Positions 18,919-28,168 of a stretch of 54,177 bases of DNA are shown piece by piece. The translations under genes were made by a program, and so were the position numbers. This DNA comes from a virus. Location of the stretch: IMG/VR virus record IMGVR_UViG_2162886007_000039, positions 1-54,177 of that record; one strand, given 5' to 3'. The notes beneath the pieces are model-generated. The model saw nothing but the letters and a program-made list of their open reading frames with translations. It was not told where the DNA came from and made no database searches. Numbering within the stretch: the first letter of the stretch is position 1; each line of letters begins with the position of its first letter.

Positions 18919-21302
18919 GGTAACACTTCCTCGGGGACTTCGCTGTTCGTTCTCCGTTTATTTTGAATATCAGCTACCGTCTTGGCGTTCTGAGTATTGA
19001 TCTCGTGTACAGTCGTAACTCTGTCAATGTTCAAGTCTTGCCCAGTCTTCAACGCCTTAATCTGCATTTGTTGAGCGGTCTTAGCTCGCTGATTTTCAAT
19101 CTGCGATTGCGTCTTGGCCGCGTTCGCTGCCGCAGCCGTCCGCACACTTTCAACTTTCGCCTGATCGAGTGCCGACAACGCTGTGGCTTGCGCTTCCTGT
19201 TCCTGTTGAATCCGCTGATCGCGTTGAGCAGTTCTAAACGCTCTCCAGATTTCCTGACTGAAATCACCGAGTTGCCCTAACTGATCTTCGAACAATTTCG
19301 CTTGCGCTCTACGACCAGGATCGCTCTTCAACCGTTGGATATGTTCTTCGCAGTGTTGCACCACGATCTGTGAGTATTGCCCGTTTTGACCAAGTGCCTG
19401 CATATCCTGTTGGCCTTGATCCATCGATTGAGCTAACGGCGCAAGACGCTGGCGAGCGTCGTTCAAATGGCTCATCAAATGTTGAACGTCATCCTGATTA
19501 CCCGCAATAATCGGCATTGCGCCAGCCCACATCTGAGAGTTTTCAACGTTAGCCTGCCAATCTTGATCGTCGGGAATATGCGAGCGCGGTGCGAACGACT
19601 CGGTTTTATCCGGTCCAAATACAGTAGTCACGTAGCTCTCAATAAAATTCTGTTTGCCTTCCTCTGGCAGACTGGGAAAGATTTCCATTCCCTGCCGAAG
19701 TTTCATTAGTGCCAGTTCTGGACTGCCGTAACCGTTCATACGGTTGGCTCTGACGTAGCACATATCTTTCAGAGCCTCTTTTGGCACACCGTCATCGTAG
19801 CATTCCTCGCGAAACCGCTTGGCTTCATCGTCCGAGTAGGCTGGATCAACCGAACGGGTAAACATGGTATTAAAAAGCGAATCCAGATAGCCATAAAAGA
19901 TGGTGATGTCGCCTTCGCCGATCGAAGATTCAGTCGCAGCCTGATAATCGACTTGTCGCGCGGTAGGCATCTCGCCGCGTCCGTCCTGGCGATAATTGAC
20001 GTTCGTTTGCGCTACCCCGATGTTGTTCATCAGATGCGCCCGAAGCAGGTTGTGCATCTGCACCGGACCATCCATGCCGCCTTGCACGGTAGTCGGCTTG
20101 AACTCTGAGCCGGTCGGCAAACTAACCACCGTTCCCCACACCGCCAGTTCAAGTCGTTCGCGCCCGCGCGCAGTGGCGCTCGCGAGAACTACCGAAGAAT
20201 CAATAAACGCGCGATTAACAGCTTGGCAGAGAAGCCGGTTGTCCACTTCCAAATGACCGTATGACTCCATCGCAAATCCGCGAACTGAATGCCATGTCCC
20301 GTCGCCGGTGTTTCGGAAGAACGGGATAATGCACTCGGAGTAATTCTCGTAGCATTCGATGTCCTGATAGAGAAAGTCTTTCTTATCCTCGTCTTTCTCT
20401 TTTGGAACTGTCGGGTTTTGCACCGAGACGTAAGCCTCGGTGAAAATCGCTTTACTTATCTTGGTTTTCTTCCCCGGCTTACCAAATTCCACATACAACA
20501 TCATCACGCAGTTCACGATGTCGCAGTCGGTAAATGAAACGAATAGATCGTGGTTTTTAAGCCTTTGCTCATACCACTCCCAGCTGCGGGAGTACCAATC
20601 TGTTCCCGCCTGATTTTTCATCCCGAACTTGATGGCGTTACGAACGTTCTCGACGTTCCATCCCGCTTTCTCGGCGGTTTCGGGGTCTTTAATTCGCTCC
20701 CAAAGCTCAGTGATTCGGTAGGGAATTTCGATGGTGAGATACGGGATTTTTTTGTCGAGGCAAGATGGAGCTCCTTTGGGAACCTTGACGCTGCCGGTCT
20801 CGACGCTCCTGAATCGCCAGTCGTAATCCTTATCGAAAAGCGCGATGCCGATCCCGTGCAATCGCATCCAGTACGAGACCTGTTGTATCGTCCAGTTGAA
20901 CTCCGTCCATCTTTTAAGCATGTCGTGGAAACGTCGCGTGATCGACGCGTTCCACATGGCATAATTCGGGTGATCAGGTTGGAAATTGGTTTTGCAATCA
21001 GCGTAGTAGGGAACTCGGGCAAACAGATTATAGTAGGGAACAGCGGTGCGATTCATAATCGCTGTTCCCTCTCGGAAATTTAGGTTCGCTTCCCATGTGC
21101 GCCCTTTCGGTTTTTTGGCGTAAGGCGGATTGCCGTCTGTCATGCCTTTGACCAGAGCACGGAAATATGAGCGACCCTGGTTATCTTCTTGAACCAGAGC
21201 GTCGTAAAGCCTGCGACCGTCCGAAGCAGTTTGGAGACGGGTTTCCGGTACTGGTTTTTGACCTTCTTCGTCGAGCCCTAATAGAGCGAGAGGCGCATCC
21301 AT
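18915..21302 (-). CDS. Portal protein
   Basis: 795 aa, close to the 700-750 aa of P22-type portals. Features include an N-terminal region with NRTAVPYYNLFARVPYYAD and NYAMWNASITRRFHDML, a QVSYWMRLHGIGIALFDKDYDWRF stretch typical of podovirus portals (conditions and binding of the bottom wing), and a long helical C-terminal barrel (residues 620-780, rich in Gln/Glu/Ala: QRDQRIQQEQEAQ). It forms the dodecameric DNA-packaging vertex by family. The next gene overlaps by 4 nt. Order terminase-portal-scaffold supports the call. Confidence 0.85.
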   Translation of the reverse strand: MDAPLALLGLDEEGQKPVPETRLQTASDGRRLYDALVQEDNQGRSYFRALVKGMTDGNPPYAKKPKGRTWEANLNFREGTAIMNRTAVPYYNLFARVPYYADCKTNFQPDHPNYAMWNASITRRFHDMLKRWTEFNWTIQQVSYWMRLHGIGIALFDKDYDWRFRSVETGSVKVPKGAPSCLDKKIPYLTIEIPYRITELWERIKDPETAEKAGWNVENVRNAIKFGMKNQAGTDWYSRSWEWYEQRLKNHDLFVSFTDCDIVNCVMMLYVEFGKPGKKTKISKAIFTEAYVSVQNPTVPKEKDEDKKDFLYQDIECYENYSECIIPFFRNTGDGTWHSVRGFAMESYGHLEVDNRLLCQAVNRAFIDSSVVLASATARGRERLELAVWGTVVSLPTGSEFKPTTVQGGMDGPVQMHNLLRAHLMNNIGVAQTNVNYRQDGRGEMPTARQVDYQAATESSIGEGDITIFYGYLDSLFNTMFTRSVDPAYSDDEAKRFREECYDDGVPKEALKDMCYVRANRMNGYGSPELALMKLRQGMEIFPSLPEEGKQNFIESYVTTVFGPDKTESFAPRSHIPDDQDWQANVENSQMWAGAMPIIAGNQDDVQHLMSHLNDARQRLAPLAQSMDQGQQDMQALGQNGQYSQIVVQHCEEHIQRLKSDPGRRAQAKLFEDQLGQLGDFSQEIWRAFRTAQRDQRIQQEQEAQATALSALDQAKVESVRTAAAANAAKTQSQIENQRAKTAQQMQIKALKTGQDLNIDRVTTVHEINTQNAKTVADIQNKRRTNSEVPEEVLP

Positions 21303-21315
21303 TCCGTGGCGAGTT

Positions 21316-21984
21316 TTACTCTTTTTCCTTCAGAGTTGCAAATTCTTCTTTACGCCAACAGTCTTCGACATCCTGAAATTGCGCCTTCTGTTCCTCGGTT
21401 ACGCCCTTCGAAATGTGCTCAATCGGCAACCAAACAGCCGCTTCGTTTGAGCAATGACAGATTCCGCAGGATTTCAGGAGATGATCGTACGGCGTTTTCC
21501 TGGCGCCTTTCGCTTCTGAGATGACATTCGCTGCTTTACTGCACGCAGTGCAACCTGGGACAATGACGTTGGCGAAACACCGCGAACAAATGAGCGCCCT
21601 AGCTTGAGCCATCTTTTCGTCCACAACCTTTTTTCCGCTAAGGATAAACGATCCCAAGACCTTCGTTCCCCGAACAAAATCCCCCACTGTAAACCGCGTA
21701 GTGTTAATGAAGGACTCTGGTTTTCCGCCTTCGCACCATTCCCCTGATAAGGTTCGGCAGAGTTGGTCTTCCGCTTTTTCCTTCCAGTTTTCGGGGAGCA
21801 CGTAGCCGTTGTTGACGTAGTGCGTTTTGATTTTGGCGAACCAATCTTCTTTACCGTAGGCTTTGATTTCATGGGCGTCTTCGGGGCAAATAAATCTGAA
21901 CTGATCTGGCACTGTCACATTCGACGGTTTTAGGCGTAACATCGTTTTCTTCGGTTGTTGCTGCTGATTTTTGGAGTCGCCCAT
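21316..21984 (-). CDS. Zinc-binding protein between terminase and portal
   Basis: 222 aa. Cys clusters at about 133-146 (CSRCFANVIVPGCTAC) and 172-178 (SCGICHC) suggest two zinc ribbons. Residues 40-60 contain a KEDWFAKIKTHYVNNGY helix. It lies between TerL/HNH and portal in the packaging operon. Its start overlaps the homing-endonuclease gene end by 55 nt, consistent with insertion of that gene upstream. Possible role in packaging or head assembly; not recognised. Confidence 0.6.
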   Translation of the reverse strand: MGDSKNQQQQPKKTMLRLKPSNVTVPDQFRFICPEDAHEIKAYGKEDWFAKIKTHYVNNGYVLPENWKEKAEDQLCRTLSGEWCEGGKPESFINTTRFTVGDFVRGTKVLGSFILSGKKVVDEKMAQARALICSRCFANVIVPGCTACSKAANVISEAKGARKTPYDHLLKSCGICHCSNEAAVWLPIEHISKGVTEEQKAQFQDVEDCWRKEEFATLKEKE

Positions 21985-22439
21985 CTACAATTTCGGGGTT
22001 CGTAATTTCCTTCATTATTGATTCGATCTATCAACATGCCATTCGGCCTGTCTCCCATATCATCCCTGAAATTAGCAAAATCCATCCATCTCCTACACAC
22101 CCTAATTCCCCGAGCTCCGTAACGTTTGTAATCTTTATTTGTTGGTATGTAACATCGCTTTAGTATGCCGCGCCATACATTATACAGCGGCGTATAACTT
22201 CCTCCGTGCGTGGTGTTGTAATCTCTCGCTATCCCCGACATTGTATCTGCCCTTAAGCAACCGCATGATCGAGTCTCGGAGCGTCGTAATCGTCTTCCAC
22301 GAATAATTACCTCTGAGCCGCAGTTGCATTTGCATAGCCAAGAGGAAACGGAATGCCCACCAGAAGTTATATGATTCTCAACCCGACGAAGGACAACCAA
22401 CCTTCCAAATCGCTTTCCGGTAAGGTCTATAAGAACCAT
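21930..22439 (-). CDS. Free-standing HNH-type homing endonuclease
   Basis: 169 aa. N-terminal beta and zinc region (residues 33-60: CKCNCGSEVIIRGRRLRRSE, then CGCL), then the typical phage nuclease block NVWRGILKRCYIPTNKDYKRYGARGIRVCRRW and DRINNEGNYEPRNCRWAT. These residues match a widespread family of mobile phage endonucleases. It is inserted between terminase and the zinc protein, a favoured site for homing genes. It overlaps the next gene by 55 nt. Expected to cut DNA of relatives lacking the insert. Confidence 0.8.
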   Translation of the reverse strand: MVLIDLTGKRFGRLVVLRRVENHITSGGHSVSSWLCKCNCGSEVIIRGRRLRRSETRSCGCLRADTMSGIARDYNTTHGGSYTPLYNVWRGILKRCYIPTNKDYKRYGARGIRVCRRWMDFANFRDDMGDRPNGMLIDRINNEGNYEPRNCRWATPKISSNNRRKRCYA

Positions 22440-22526
22440 GTAATTTGATCAATCTATACTTATTTGGTTCTGTGTCAACGTGACGTTACTAGGTTTGAGT
22501 TTAAGCATTTGCGGTCTTTGACGTTT

Positions 22527-24311
22527 TCAGGCATAACTTGGTTCGTGGAGGTAACTTGCTGAATCGAACTCGTCATCCTGCTGTGTCCACGGCTGATCGT
22601 TCACAGCCTGCGAGAATACCGTCGCGACAGCGCCTCCGATTCTTCGACAAAATTCGACTCCTATACAGCAGGCATCCAGATGGTCAGGAGAATGTCCCAT
22701 CCTCTGACGGTATCCCCGAACCGGACGCCCCCGTTCATCAGTCTTACCTTTACTACCCGTTTTCGGTTCTGCACACCACTTACCATTACGGAAAAATGTG
22801 CGACGTGAACACCCCTGAAACGCAGCCTCATTCGATAACCCTCTAATCCCATCAGACAATGCAAATTCCCGAAAAGAAAACAGCAGTTCACTGGCACGGG
22901 TATCATACGCTTCCTTTGCCGTCTTCCCAGTCTCATCAATCGGAAGATCGTCACTCGCGCTCCCTCCCGCTTCGACGCCATGCACGATACCCCATTCCCG
23001 GTCAAAGATGGCTTTTAAGCCGCCACCTTCTCCGCTCGAGTCCAAAGCAAAATCTCGCGGCTTAATACCTCTTTTGCCGCATTCAACTTTGCAGTAATCC
23101 ACTATCTGATAATGGATAGGTCGCTCTTTTTCTTCAGAATCAATCGGCACATCGATCCAATCGCCAAAATCGATCACCCAACGGCGTCTCCCTTTGTCGT
23201 CCAACGTCTCGCCGTATTTGATAAATTGCAGAATCTTTTTGTCGCCACCGTTAAACGCGGGGTCTAACGCGGCGCATTGCCTGAATCCTTCTGTCCACAC
23301 CACCTTATCTTTGCAATGAAACGTGATCAGGATCGAGTCGTCAATCAGCGTCGATTCCAGTCCCATCGCTGGAGGCCAACCGATTGCCTGACTCCAGAAT
23401 GAAGGATCATTCAGGTTGCCCCTGACGGATTTGAGATGGTTAGCTACCCAGTCCCTATTGATCAGCCACGGCAACCGTTTTGTTTCTTCCGGCGAATCGT
23501 CTGCCGGACTTTTGCGGCCATCGAAAAACTGGCAGAGACCGTTGCCTTTTACCGGACCACCGAGAGTTTCCCATTCCTCAGTTTCACCGCGAACAACCGA
23601 ATCCCAACCACCCAAAGGCTCTGACTCGCGACAGAGCGGAGTATTGATGTGTTCTGGATTTCCCATCATCAGGAAATCGAACCTGGGATTTTTAGCCATA
23701 TTTTTTGTGGCTCGCATAATTGCTTCCCGAATGCCTTGTCCTTCATCAAGGATGAGAAGGACTCTTTCGGTATGAATACCGATGAGGTTGTTGATGACCT
23801 CTTCAATACTCCCTTCTTCGACTGCCATACCGAAAACTCCATTCTTGTCGTCACCCTGTCGCCATCGTATACGCGTAACTGAATCCAGCAGTTCTCCGAC
23901 ATAATCTTCCTTCCCTTTCACGATTGATTGATGGTAGTACGCCACGTACGAAAAAATACGCATTCGCAGCATTTTCATTGTCGTAGAACAGCAGATGACG
24001 GCGGTGCGATCGGGCGCCTGCAGCCAGTACTCCAAACCAAATACGCTGGCGTCAACAGTTTTGCCGCTCGCGCCGGGACCAATCCAAGTTAGCCAATGCG
24101 TTCTACACGCACCGCTCAGTCGTCTCTCATTCCATCTGTGCCACTGGTAGTGCGGCCACATGACCTGAATCCGTTCCTTTCGGATTTCGAACGGATCACC
24201 GAACCCCCTGTAAGCGCAGAACTGTAGCTTGTTGAGGTAGGTGAGCTCGCGCCGGATGTTGTACTGACGCTTGATGTCCTTCCAATCTACGAGTGAATCT
24301 AGGTCGATCAT
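22527..24311 (-). CDS. terL: Terminase large subunit
   Basis: 594 aa. ATPase: Walker A GPGASGKT at residues 78-85 and Walker B LLILDE at 185-190. Nuclease: Asp350 (CAALDPAFNGGDKK), Asp424 (FALDSSGEGGG) and Asp543/Asp546 (HSPDHLDACC), giving the RNase-H-like Asp triad. It powers packaging of DNA into the prohead through the portal and cuts concatemers or permuted headfuls. The start overlaps the upstream gene by 4 nt. Followed by the homing endonuclease and the zinc protein. Confidence 0.92.
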   Translation of the reverse strand: MIDLDSLVDWKDIKRQYNIRRELTYLNKLQFCAYRGFGDPFEIRKERIQVMWPHYQWHRWNERRLSGACRTHWLTWIGPGASGKTVDASVFGLEYWLQAPDRTAVICCSTTMKMLRMRIFSYVAYYHQSIVKGKEDYVGELLDSVTRIRWRQGDDKNGVFGMAVEEGSIEEVINNLIGIHTERVLLILDEGQGIREAIMRATKNMAKNPRFDFLMMGNPEHINTPLCRESEPLGGWDSVVRGETEEWETLGGPVKGNGLCQFFDGRKSPADDSPEETKRLPWLINRDWVANHLKSVRGNLNDPSFWSQAIGWPPAMGLESTLIDDSILITFHCKDKVVWTEGFRQCAALDPAFNGGDKKILQFIKYGETLDDKGRRRWVIDFGDWIDVPIDSEEKERPIHYQIVDYCKVECGKRGIKPRDFALDSSGEGGGLKAIFDREWGIVHGVEAGGSASDDLPIDETGKTAKEAYDTRASELLFSFREFALSDGIRGLSNEAAFQGCSRRTFFRNGKWCAEPKTGSKGKTDERGRPVRGYRQRMGHSPDHLDACCIGVEFCRRIGGAVATVFSQAVNDQPWTQQDDEFDSASYLHEPSYA

Positions 24312-24643
24312 CGCGTCCCGACCGGAGTTCTCTTTTTGTTAAATGCAGCCCTAAATTTGGACGCGGCGGCTTCAAAATCATCTGCAATAGTCGGGAAAAA
24401 ATCTATGAAATCATCGTCATCACCCCACGCCTGAAGGTAATCGGCCACGAGCTTTTTCAGACTCACTGATGTCTTGGCATCGCCCGCGTATATCTCAATA
24501 GAAACCTCCCCAATTCCACTAATATCGACAGTAATTTCGTCGATCAATTCCTGATCGTACTCCATCATTGCATGTTTTACCGCGTTCTTTACGGCTTCTG
24601 GAATCGCGTCTTCGAGTTGTTTGGTTATAGATTTTCTCTTCAT
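24308..24643 (-). CDS. Hypothetical acidic protein upstream of terL
   Basis: 111 aa with ATGA overlaps on both sides. Residues 40-60 look like beta strands (EITVDISGIGEVSIEIYAG) and the middle is acidic (AWGDDDDFIDFF). Position directly before terL invites a small-terminase role, but I see no HTH. Unrecognised. Confidence 0.5.
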   Translation of the reverse strand: MKRKSITKQLEDAIPEAVKNAVKHAMMEYDQELIDEITVDISGIGEVSIEIYAGDAKTSVSLKKLVADYLQAWGDDDDFIDFFPTIADDFEAAASKFRAAFNKKRTPVGTR

Positions 24644-25404
24644 ATTTTGCCGACCATTACCTTGTCATCCACGAACGGAAAAAATCTGTTCAACTGTTCG
24701 GGGAAATGATCGTGTTTTTGCAGTGACCGCCATTGGTTGACGAGTCCAGTGTAACCGTAGAAGGCTTCCTTGTACTTCACCTGTTTTTTGAGGGCGTAAG
24801 CGTAATGATCGAAAGATAGTCCGTGCGTTTTGGCTTCGTCTTTCTCCATGATCCGGCCTTTGAGCGGGTGCAGGTTTGGTGGTTCATGAATGAGGAAACG
24901 CATCCCAGGTTCAAACCGCCACGCGCGCGTCCATTCGAAGCTGCGATTTGACCAGCAATTCTCACCGTGACAGATCAAGCGTGGACCGACAAAGAATCTG
25001 CACGGCATCCGAATCGCGCCGAGCGAATCGTCCTTCTCGAATAACTGAACGATCTTTTCAATGTTTTCAGGAGTATGAATTTCGTCGGCATCGACCTGCA
25101 TTAAGACGCACGGCTCGGTTATTTCCGAGACTGCGGTATTTGCCATCGCATCTTTTGATTCCCACCTCGTGTTAGCAAGTACGTTAATCTGTCTGTAGTC
25201 GCAGATTTTTAGCAGAAAATCAGTAGTTCCATCTATCGAATAACGCCCCTCTTGCTTCTGACACCATTTAGTCGAACCATTATTCATGGCCGCTCCTTCA
25301 ATTACAATCCATCGCCAATCACACTTCAGTTTTTGAAAGATCGAGTATTGCCACGCGATGTACGGCATCCCATCCAAAACGATCGTGAAGATGACCAGTT
25401 TCAC
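24640..25404 (-). CDS. Glycosyltransferase, family-2-like
   Basis: 254 aa. N-terminal Rossmann-type strand (LVIFTIVLDGMPYIAWQY), then the acidic metal-binding motif LMQVDADEIHTPENI at about 100-115 (DxD) and a C-terminal helical part. This is the GT-A fold of GT2-type transferases, using a nucleotide sugar donor. With neighbouring methyltransferases and other transferases it probably decorates virion proteins or modifies host surface glycan. Overlaps neighbours by 4 nt at both ends. Confidence 0.65.
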   Translation of the reverse strand: MKLVIFTIVLDGMPYIAWQYSIFQKLKCDWRWIVIEGAAMNNGSTKWCQKQEGRYSIDGTTDFLLKICDYRQINVLANTRWESKDAMANTAVSEITEPCVLMQVDADEIHTPENIEKIVQLFEKDDSLGAIRMPCRFFVGPRLICHGENCWSNRSFEWTRAWRFEPGMRFLIHEPPNLHPLKGRIMEKDEAKTHGLSFDHYAYALKKQVKYKEAFYGYTGLVNQWRSLQKHDHFPEQLNRFFPFVDDKVMVGKI

Positions 25405-25622
25405 GGCTCTGGAAAATCTCGGAGAGCTTTGGCTGCGGACTTAATTAGATCAACATCTAACTCGCAGTGAGGATAGACAGAAAATTCCAGTCGATCGGAA
25501 TTACGCATAACTTTTATTACAGCCTCCAAATTCCCAATGTGCCAACCAGACCTCATGTGGCTTCGGGTTTTTTTCTCCGTTACGGGTTTCCCGAGCACGT
25601 TGTATTTCAGAACTACTTTCAT
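25401..25622 (-). CDS. Hypothetical protein in glycan cassette
   Basis: 73 aa, basic N-terminus with KPVTEKKTRSHMRSGWHIGNLEAVIKVM and a Cys near residue 53. Short overlaps of 4 nt on both sides show translational coupling in the glycosyltransferase/methyltransferase run. No domain recognised. Confidence 0.5.
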   Translation of the reverse strand: MKVVLKYNVLGKPVTEKKTRSHMRSGWHIGNLEAVIKVMRNSDRLEFSVYPHCELDVDLIKSAAKALRDFPEP

Positions 25623-26272
25623 GTGCTTTTTTCAAATACCCCCAGGTCGCGTCCATTTTTTTCCTTGTCTCCGACAACCGTAGCTAGGTGATTCCAGTTT
25701 CGTCTATGGTTGTCGATGAGTCCGAGTTCTCGACACGCGCCCAGAACGTCGCCTGTGCCACAGTGCGGTTGCGGTTCGCCTACTGAATCCTCGCCAAAAT
25801 CGTGAAACATCACAATGCCTCCTTCACTCATTAAGGGTTCGAGCATCAGAAATTCTTTCATGGAACACTCTTTGCCGTGGCAACCGTCAATCAGCACCAG
25901 CTCAATTGAGCCGACAAAGTTGGTCTGCAAAAATTGTTGAACCGGTTTTAAGACGACATTGATGGCAAATCTTTTGGCGGGGAAAAGACCGAACGAATCG
26001 TTGAGTTCAACAATCTCGCACTGAATACCGAGGGCGTTGGCACGTTGCAAAATTCCGTTTCGTTCCAGTGAATACCCGTTAGGCAGATCGACTCCAATGC
26101 TGGTCCATTCCTTTGCGCTCTCCCGAAGAACTTGGGTGACGCTCACCAGGGTTTGACCGCTGGCAACGCCAATCTCCATGTACACAACGTTTCTGAAACG
26201 GTCGGCTACAAGACGGGTGTAAGATTCAATCGCCTCCTCTAATCCCGCCATGCAAATGCCCAGTTCCTTCAT
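25619..26272 (-). CDS. SAM-dependent methyltransferase (Methyltransf_24-like)
   Basis: 217 aa. Residues 31-40 VYMEIGVASGQT form the SAM-binding motif I. Residues about 127-133 (VLIDGCHG) and 151-158 (GGIVMFHDF) match motif II and III of the Methyltransf_24/CmcI-type family, common in sugar or peptide modification. Target unknown; neighbours suggest a glycan substrate. Coupled by 4-nt overlaps. Confidence 0.7.
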   Translation of the reverse strand: MKELGICMAGLEEAIESYTRLVADRFRNVVYMEIGVASGQTLVSVTQVLRESAKEWTSIGVDLPNGYSLERNGILQRANALGIQCEIVELNDSFGLFPAKRFAINVVLKPVQQFLQTNFVGSIELVLIDGCHGKECSMKEFLMLEPLMSEGGIVMFHDFGEDSVGEPQPHCGTGDVLGACRELGLIDNHRRNWNHLATVVGDKEKNGRDLGVFEKST

Positions 26273-26724
26273 TTGATCGCCTCGTATCGCGCAGTTGATT
26301 CATCGCGTATCACGCCTGCTTTGAATCCGGCGAACTCGAGATAGGTCAACACCAGATCATGATTCCACACAGACCCGTTACCGTAGCCGTTAATGATGTC
26401 GCGCGCGTACGTGTCCTTTAGTTTGGTAAGAACAGAAACAGAAAGACGAATTATTCCGCCTGCTTTAAGCGAGCGATAGCATTCATCGAGGATTGCCAGC
26501 GCGTGAGACGGACTGCAATGCTCGAGAACGTTTTCCGCGAAGATCATTACCAACGATTCATCTTCGAATGGAAGCGGAAGAGTATTGAGGTCTAACGCCA
26601 TGACATCGGCACCAAGTTTCTCACAATCGTAGCTCTCCCATCCTCGAAGGATATTGCCGCCGCACACAAGACTAACTTTTTTGCCGTTTAATTGTTGCTG
26701 TTGTCCCACATCTGTTCGTTCCAT
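26269..26724 (-). CDS. SAM-dependent methyltransferase (Methyltransf_11-like)
   Basis: 151 aa, a short class I methyltransferase. Residues 18-24 (VSLVCGG) are a degenerate motif I. LDLNTLPLPFEDESLVMIFAENVLEH (about 44-69) and LKAGGIIRLSV (about 87-97) are the characteristic post-I and III segments. It overlaps the upstream transferase by 37 nt. Probably acts on a sugar intermediate with the partner at 25619-26272. Confidence 0.65.
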   Translation of the reverse strand: MERTDVGQQQQLNGKKVSLVCGGNILRGWESYDCEKLGADVMALDLNTLPLPFEDESLVMIFAENVLEHCSPSHALAILDECYRSLKAGGIIRLSVSVLTKLKDTYARDIINGYGNGSVWNHDLVLTYLEFAGFKAGVIRDESTARYEAIK

Positions 26725-27986
26725 ATTGTTTCCTCATCCACTTTATCTACCCACGTTGATTCGTGAGGTTCGTGCTCGACCAATCCTGCTGGCACTTCCA
26801 TCGGCGGAAAATCGAGAGTCAGGTTTTCTAGCACGGTTGTAATTCCCAGTTTACTCCGCAACCAGCGCGCAATCACCAGATCGAATTTCGGTCGGGCGAT
26901 ATACACATCGGGCATCTCATCAATGTGATCAGCCAACCAACTTTGACGAAACCAGAATATCTCGCGACCTACGTGCTTTGAATCTCGACGCGAACAACCG
27001 AACGGGAACTTTTGAGCGTGAGCCTTGATACGATCGACGGTATCGGGTTTGAATTTCACATCGTCGTTTGTCCAAATCACTACGTCCCTTCCATCGCCAA
27101 GTCCGTAACGCAGCACATCTTTTAGACGCGGGATGTTTTTGGTCTTGGTGACGAGCGTGTTTATCGGCCATGTCGCACGGGAGCGTTTATGTCGTGCGGT
27201 ATTTCCATGAACATCAACGACAAGCGTTGCCGTCTTAATTTCCCTGATCAATTCTTGTTCTACGCGGAACGGAACTGTCTGCATTGCGCTCAACATTTTC
27301 GGGTAGGTTTGGCTGGCGATGCATTGTGGAGGGAGCACGCTTCCGAGCCAGCCGTCGTGGATCAGTGCGATCAGCGGCGTGTAACAAGCTCGAGCAAGAT
27401 GAAGATGAACAGTATCAACGGTAACAACCAAATCTCCAGCGTCATAGAGGCCAATAAGATCATAAATCCTTTCCGCCTTCACGTTATCCAAATCCACCAC
27501 GTTGCAGTCTAAGCCTCGTATTCGGGCAATCAGCTCGTTGGCTTTTTGGAACGGCGAAGAAATGCTTTTTGTCCCCACCAAAACATTCTTTCGCTTCCTG
27601 TCGATGTAGCGATCGATCAGTTTTTGTTCTCGTTTCTTGTCGCGCTTATCGAATATCAGAGGCCAAGTCTGCGAATATCGGAAGCCAGCAAGGCGCCACG
27701 ATTCTTCGCAGTACGAAGCGGAGATATGCCTCGAGTCAGGATTTTTATAGACCTGCGCGCAGATTGGATTGAACCCGTGGTGTTGGGCGAAAAGCATCGC
27801 TTTATTGAGCGTGTCAGGCGCGCCACACCAAATTATAGGTTTGATGTACGAAACGCCGTCAAAAATCTCTTCGAACTCTTCGCCAACCACCCACTGACAT
27901 CCTCCATTCAGGGAGAAGTAGTAGGCTAACGGCAGGAGATTGATGATGTCTCCGTTGCGTCCGATTGAGACTATCGTTTTTTCCAT
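26688..27986 (-). CDS. Two-domain glycosyltransferase (GT9-like plus second domain)
   Basis: 432 aa from the ATG at 27986; the upstream GTG/ATG at 28034 lies deep in the preceding gene. N-terminal half (MEKTIVSIGRNGDIINLLPLAYYF) resembles ADP-heptose:LPS heptosyltransferase (GT9) domains, with VVTVDTVHLHLARACYTPLIALIH near residue 190 as the GT9-type donor site. From about residue 270 a second domain has RDVVIWTNDDVKFKPDTVD, a GT-A-like acidic motif. It would transfer sugars in a small glycan pathway. Confidence 0.6.
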   Translation of the reverse strand: MEKTIVSIGRNGDIINLLPLAYYFSLNGGCQWVVGEEFEEIFDGVSYIKPIIWCGAPDTLNKAMLFAQHHGFNPICAQVYKNPDSRHISASYCEESWRLAGFRYSQTWPLIFDKRDKKREQKLIDRYIDRKRKNVLVGTKSISSPFQKANELIARIRGLDCNVVDLDNVKAERIYDLIGLYDAGDLVVTVDTVHLHLARACYTPLIALIHDGWLGSVLPPQCIASQTYPKMLSAMQTVPFRVEQELIREIKTATLVVDVHGNTARHKRSRATWPINTLVTKTKNIPRLKDVLRYGLGDGRDVVIWTNDDVKFKPDTVDRIKAHAQKFPFGCSRRDSKHVGREIFWFRQSWLADHIDEMPDVYIARPKFDLVIARWLRSKLGITTVLENLTLDFPPMEVPAGLVEHEPHESTWVDKVDEETIWNEQMWDNSNN

Positions 27987-28168
27987 GAGCGTAAATGGAC
28001 GATGTTGTGAAGATGTTTGAGGTTGATCCCCCATTTCTCAGCCAACCGTGATTGGATGCCTCTCGTTTTCGGACTTAACTCCCATTCAGTCCGAATTTGA
28101 TCGACAATTCCCCAGGTCAGTTTGCTGTTAGGGTGATTGCTCCCAGTTGGATGTGGAGGATTTCTCAT
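27971..28168 (-). CDS. Small HTH DNA-binding protein
   Basis: 65 aa from the ATG at 28168 (an upstream ATG exists at 28198). The C-terminal half, LTWGIVDQIRTEW then RGIQSRLAEKWGINLKHLHNIV, fits a helix-turn-helix often encoded near HNH or transferase genes in phages. It overlaps the 380-aa gene by 41 nt and the next by 16 nt. Possibly the DNA-binding part of a mobile element or a regulator. Confidence 0.5.
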   Translation of the reverse strand: MRNPPHPTGSNHPNSKLTWGIVDQIRTEWELSPKTRGIQSRLAEKWGINLKHLHNIVHLRSWKKR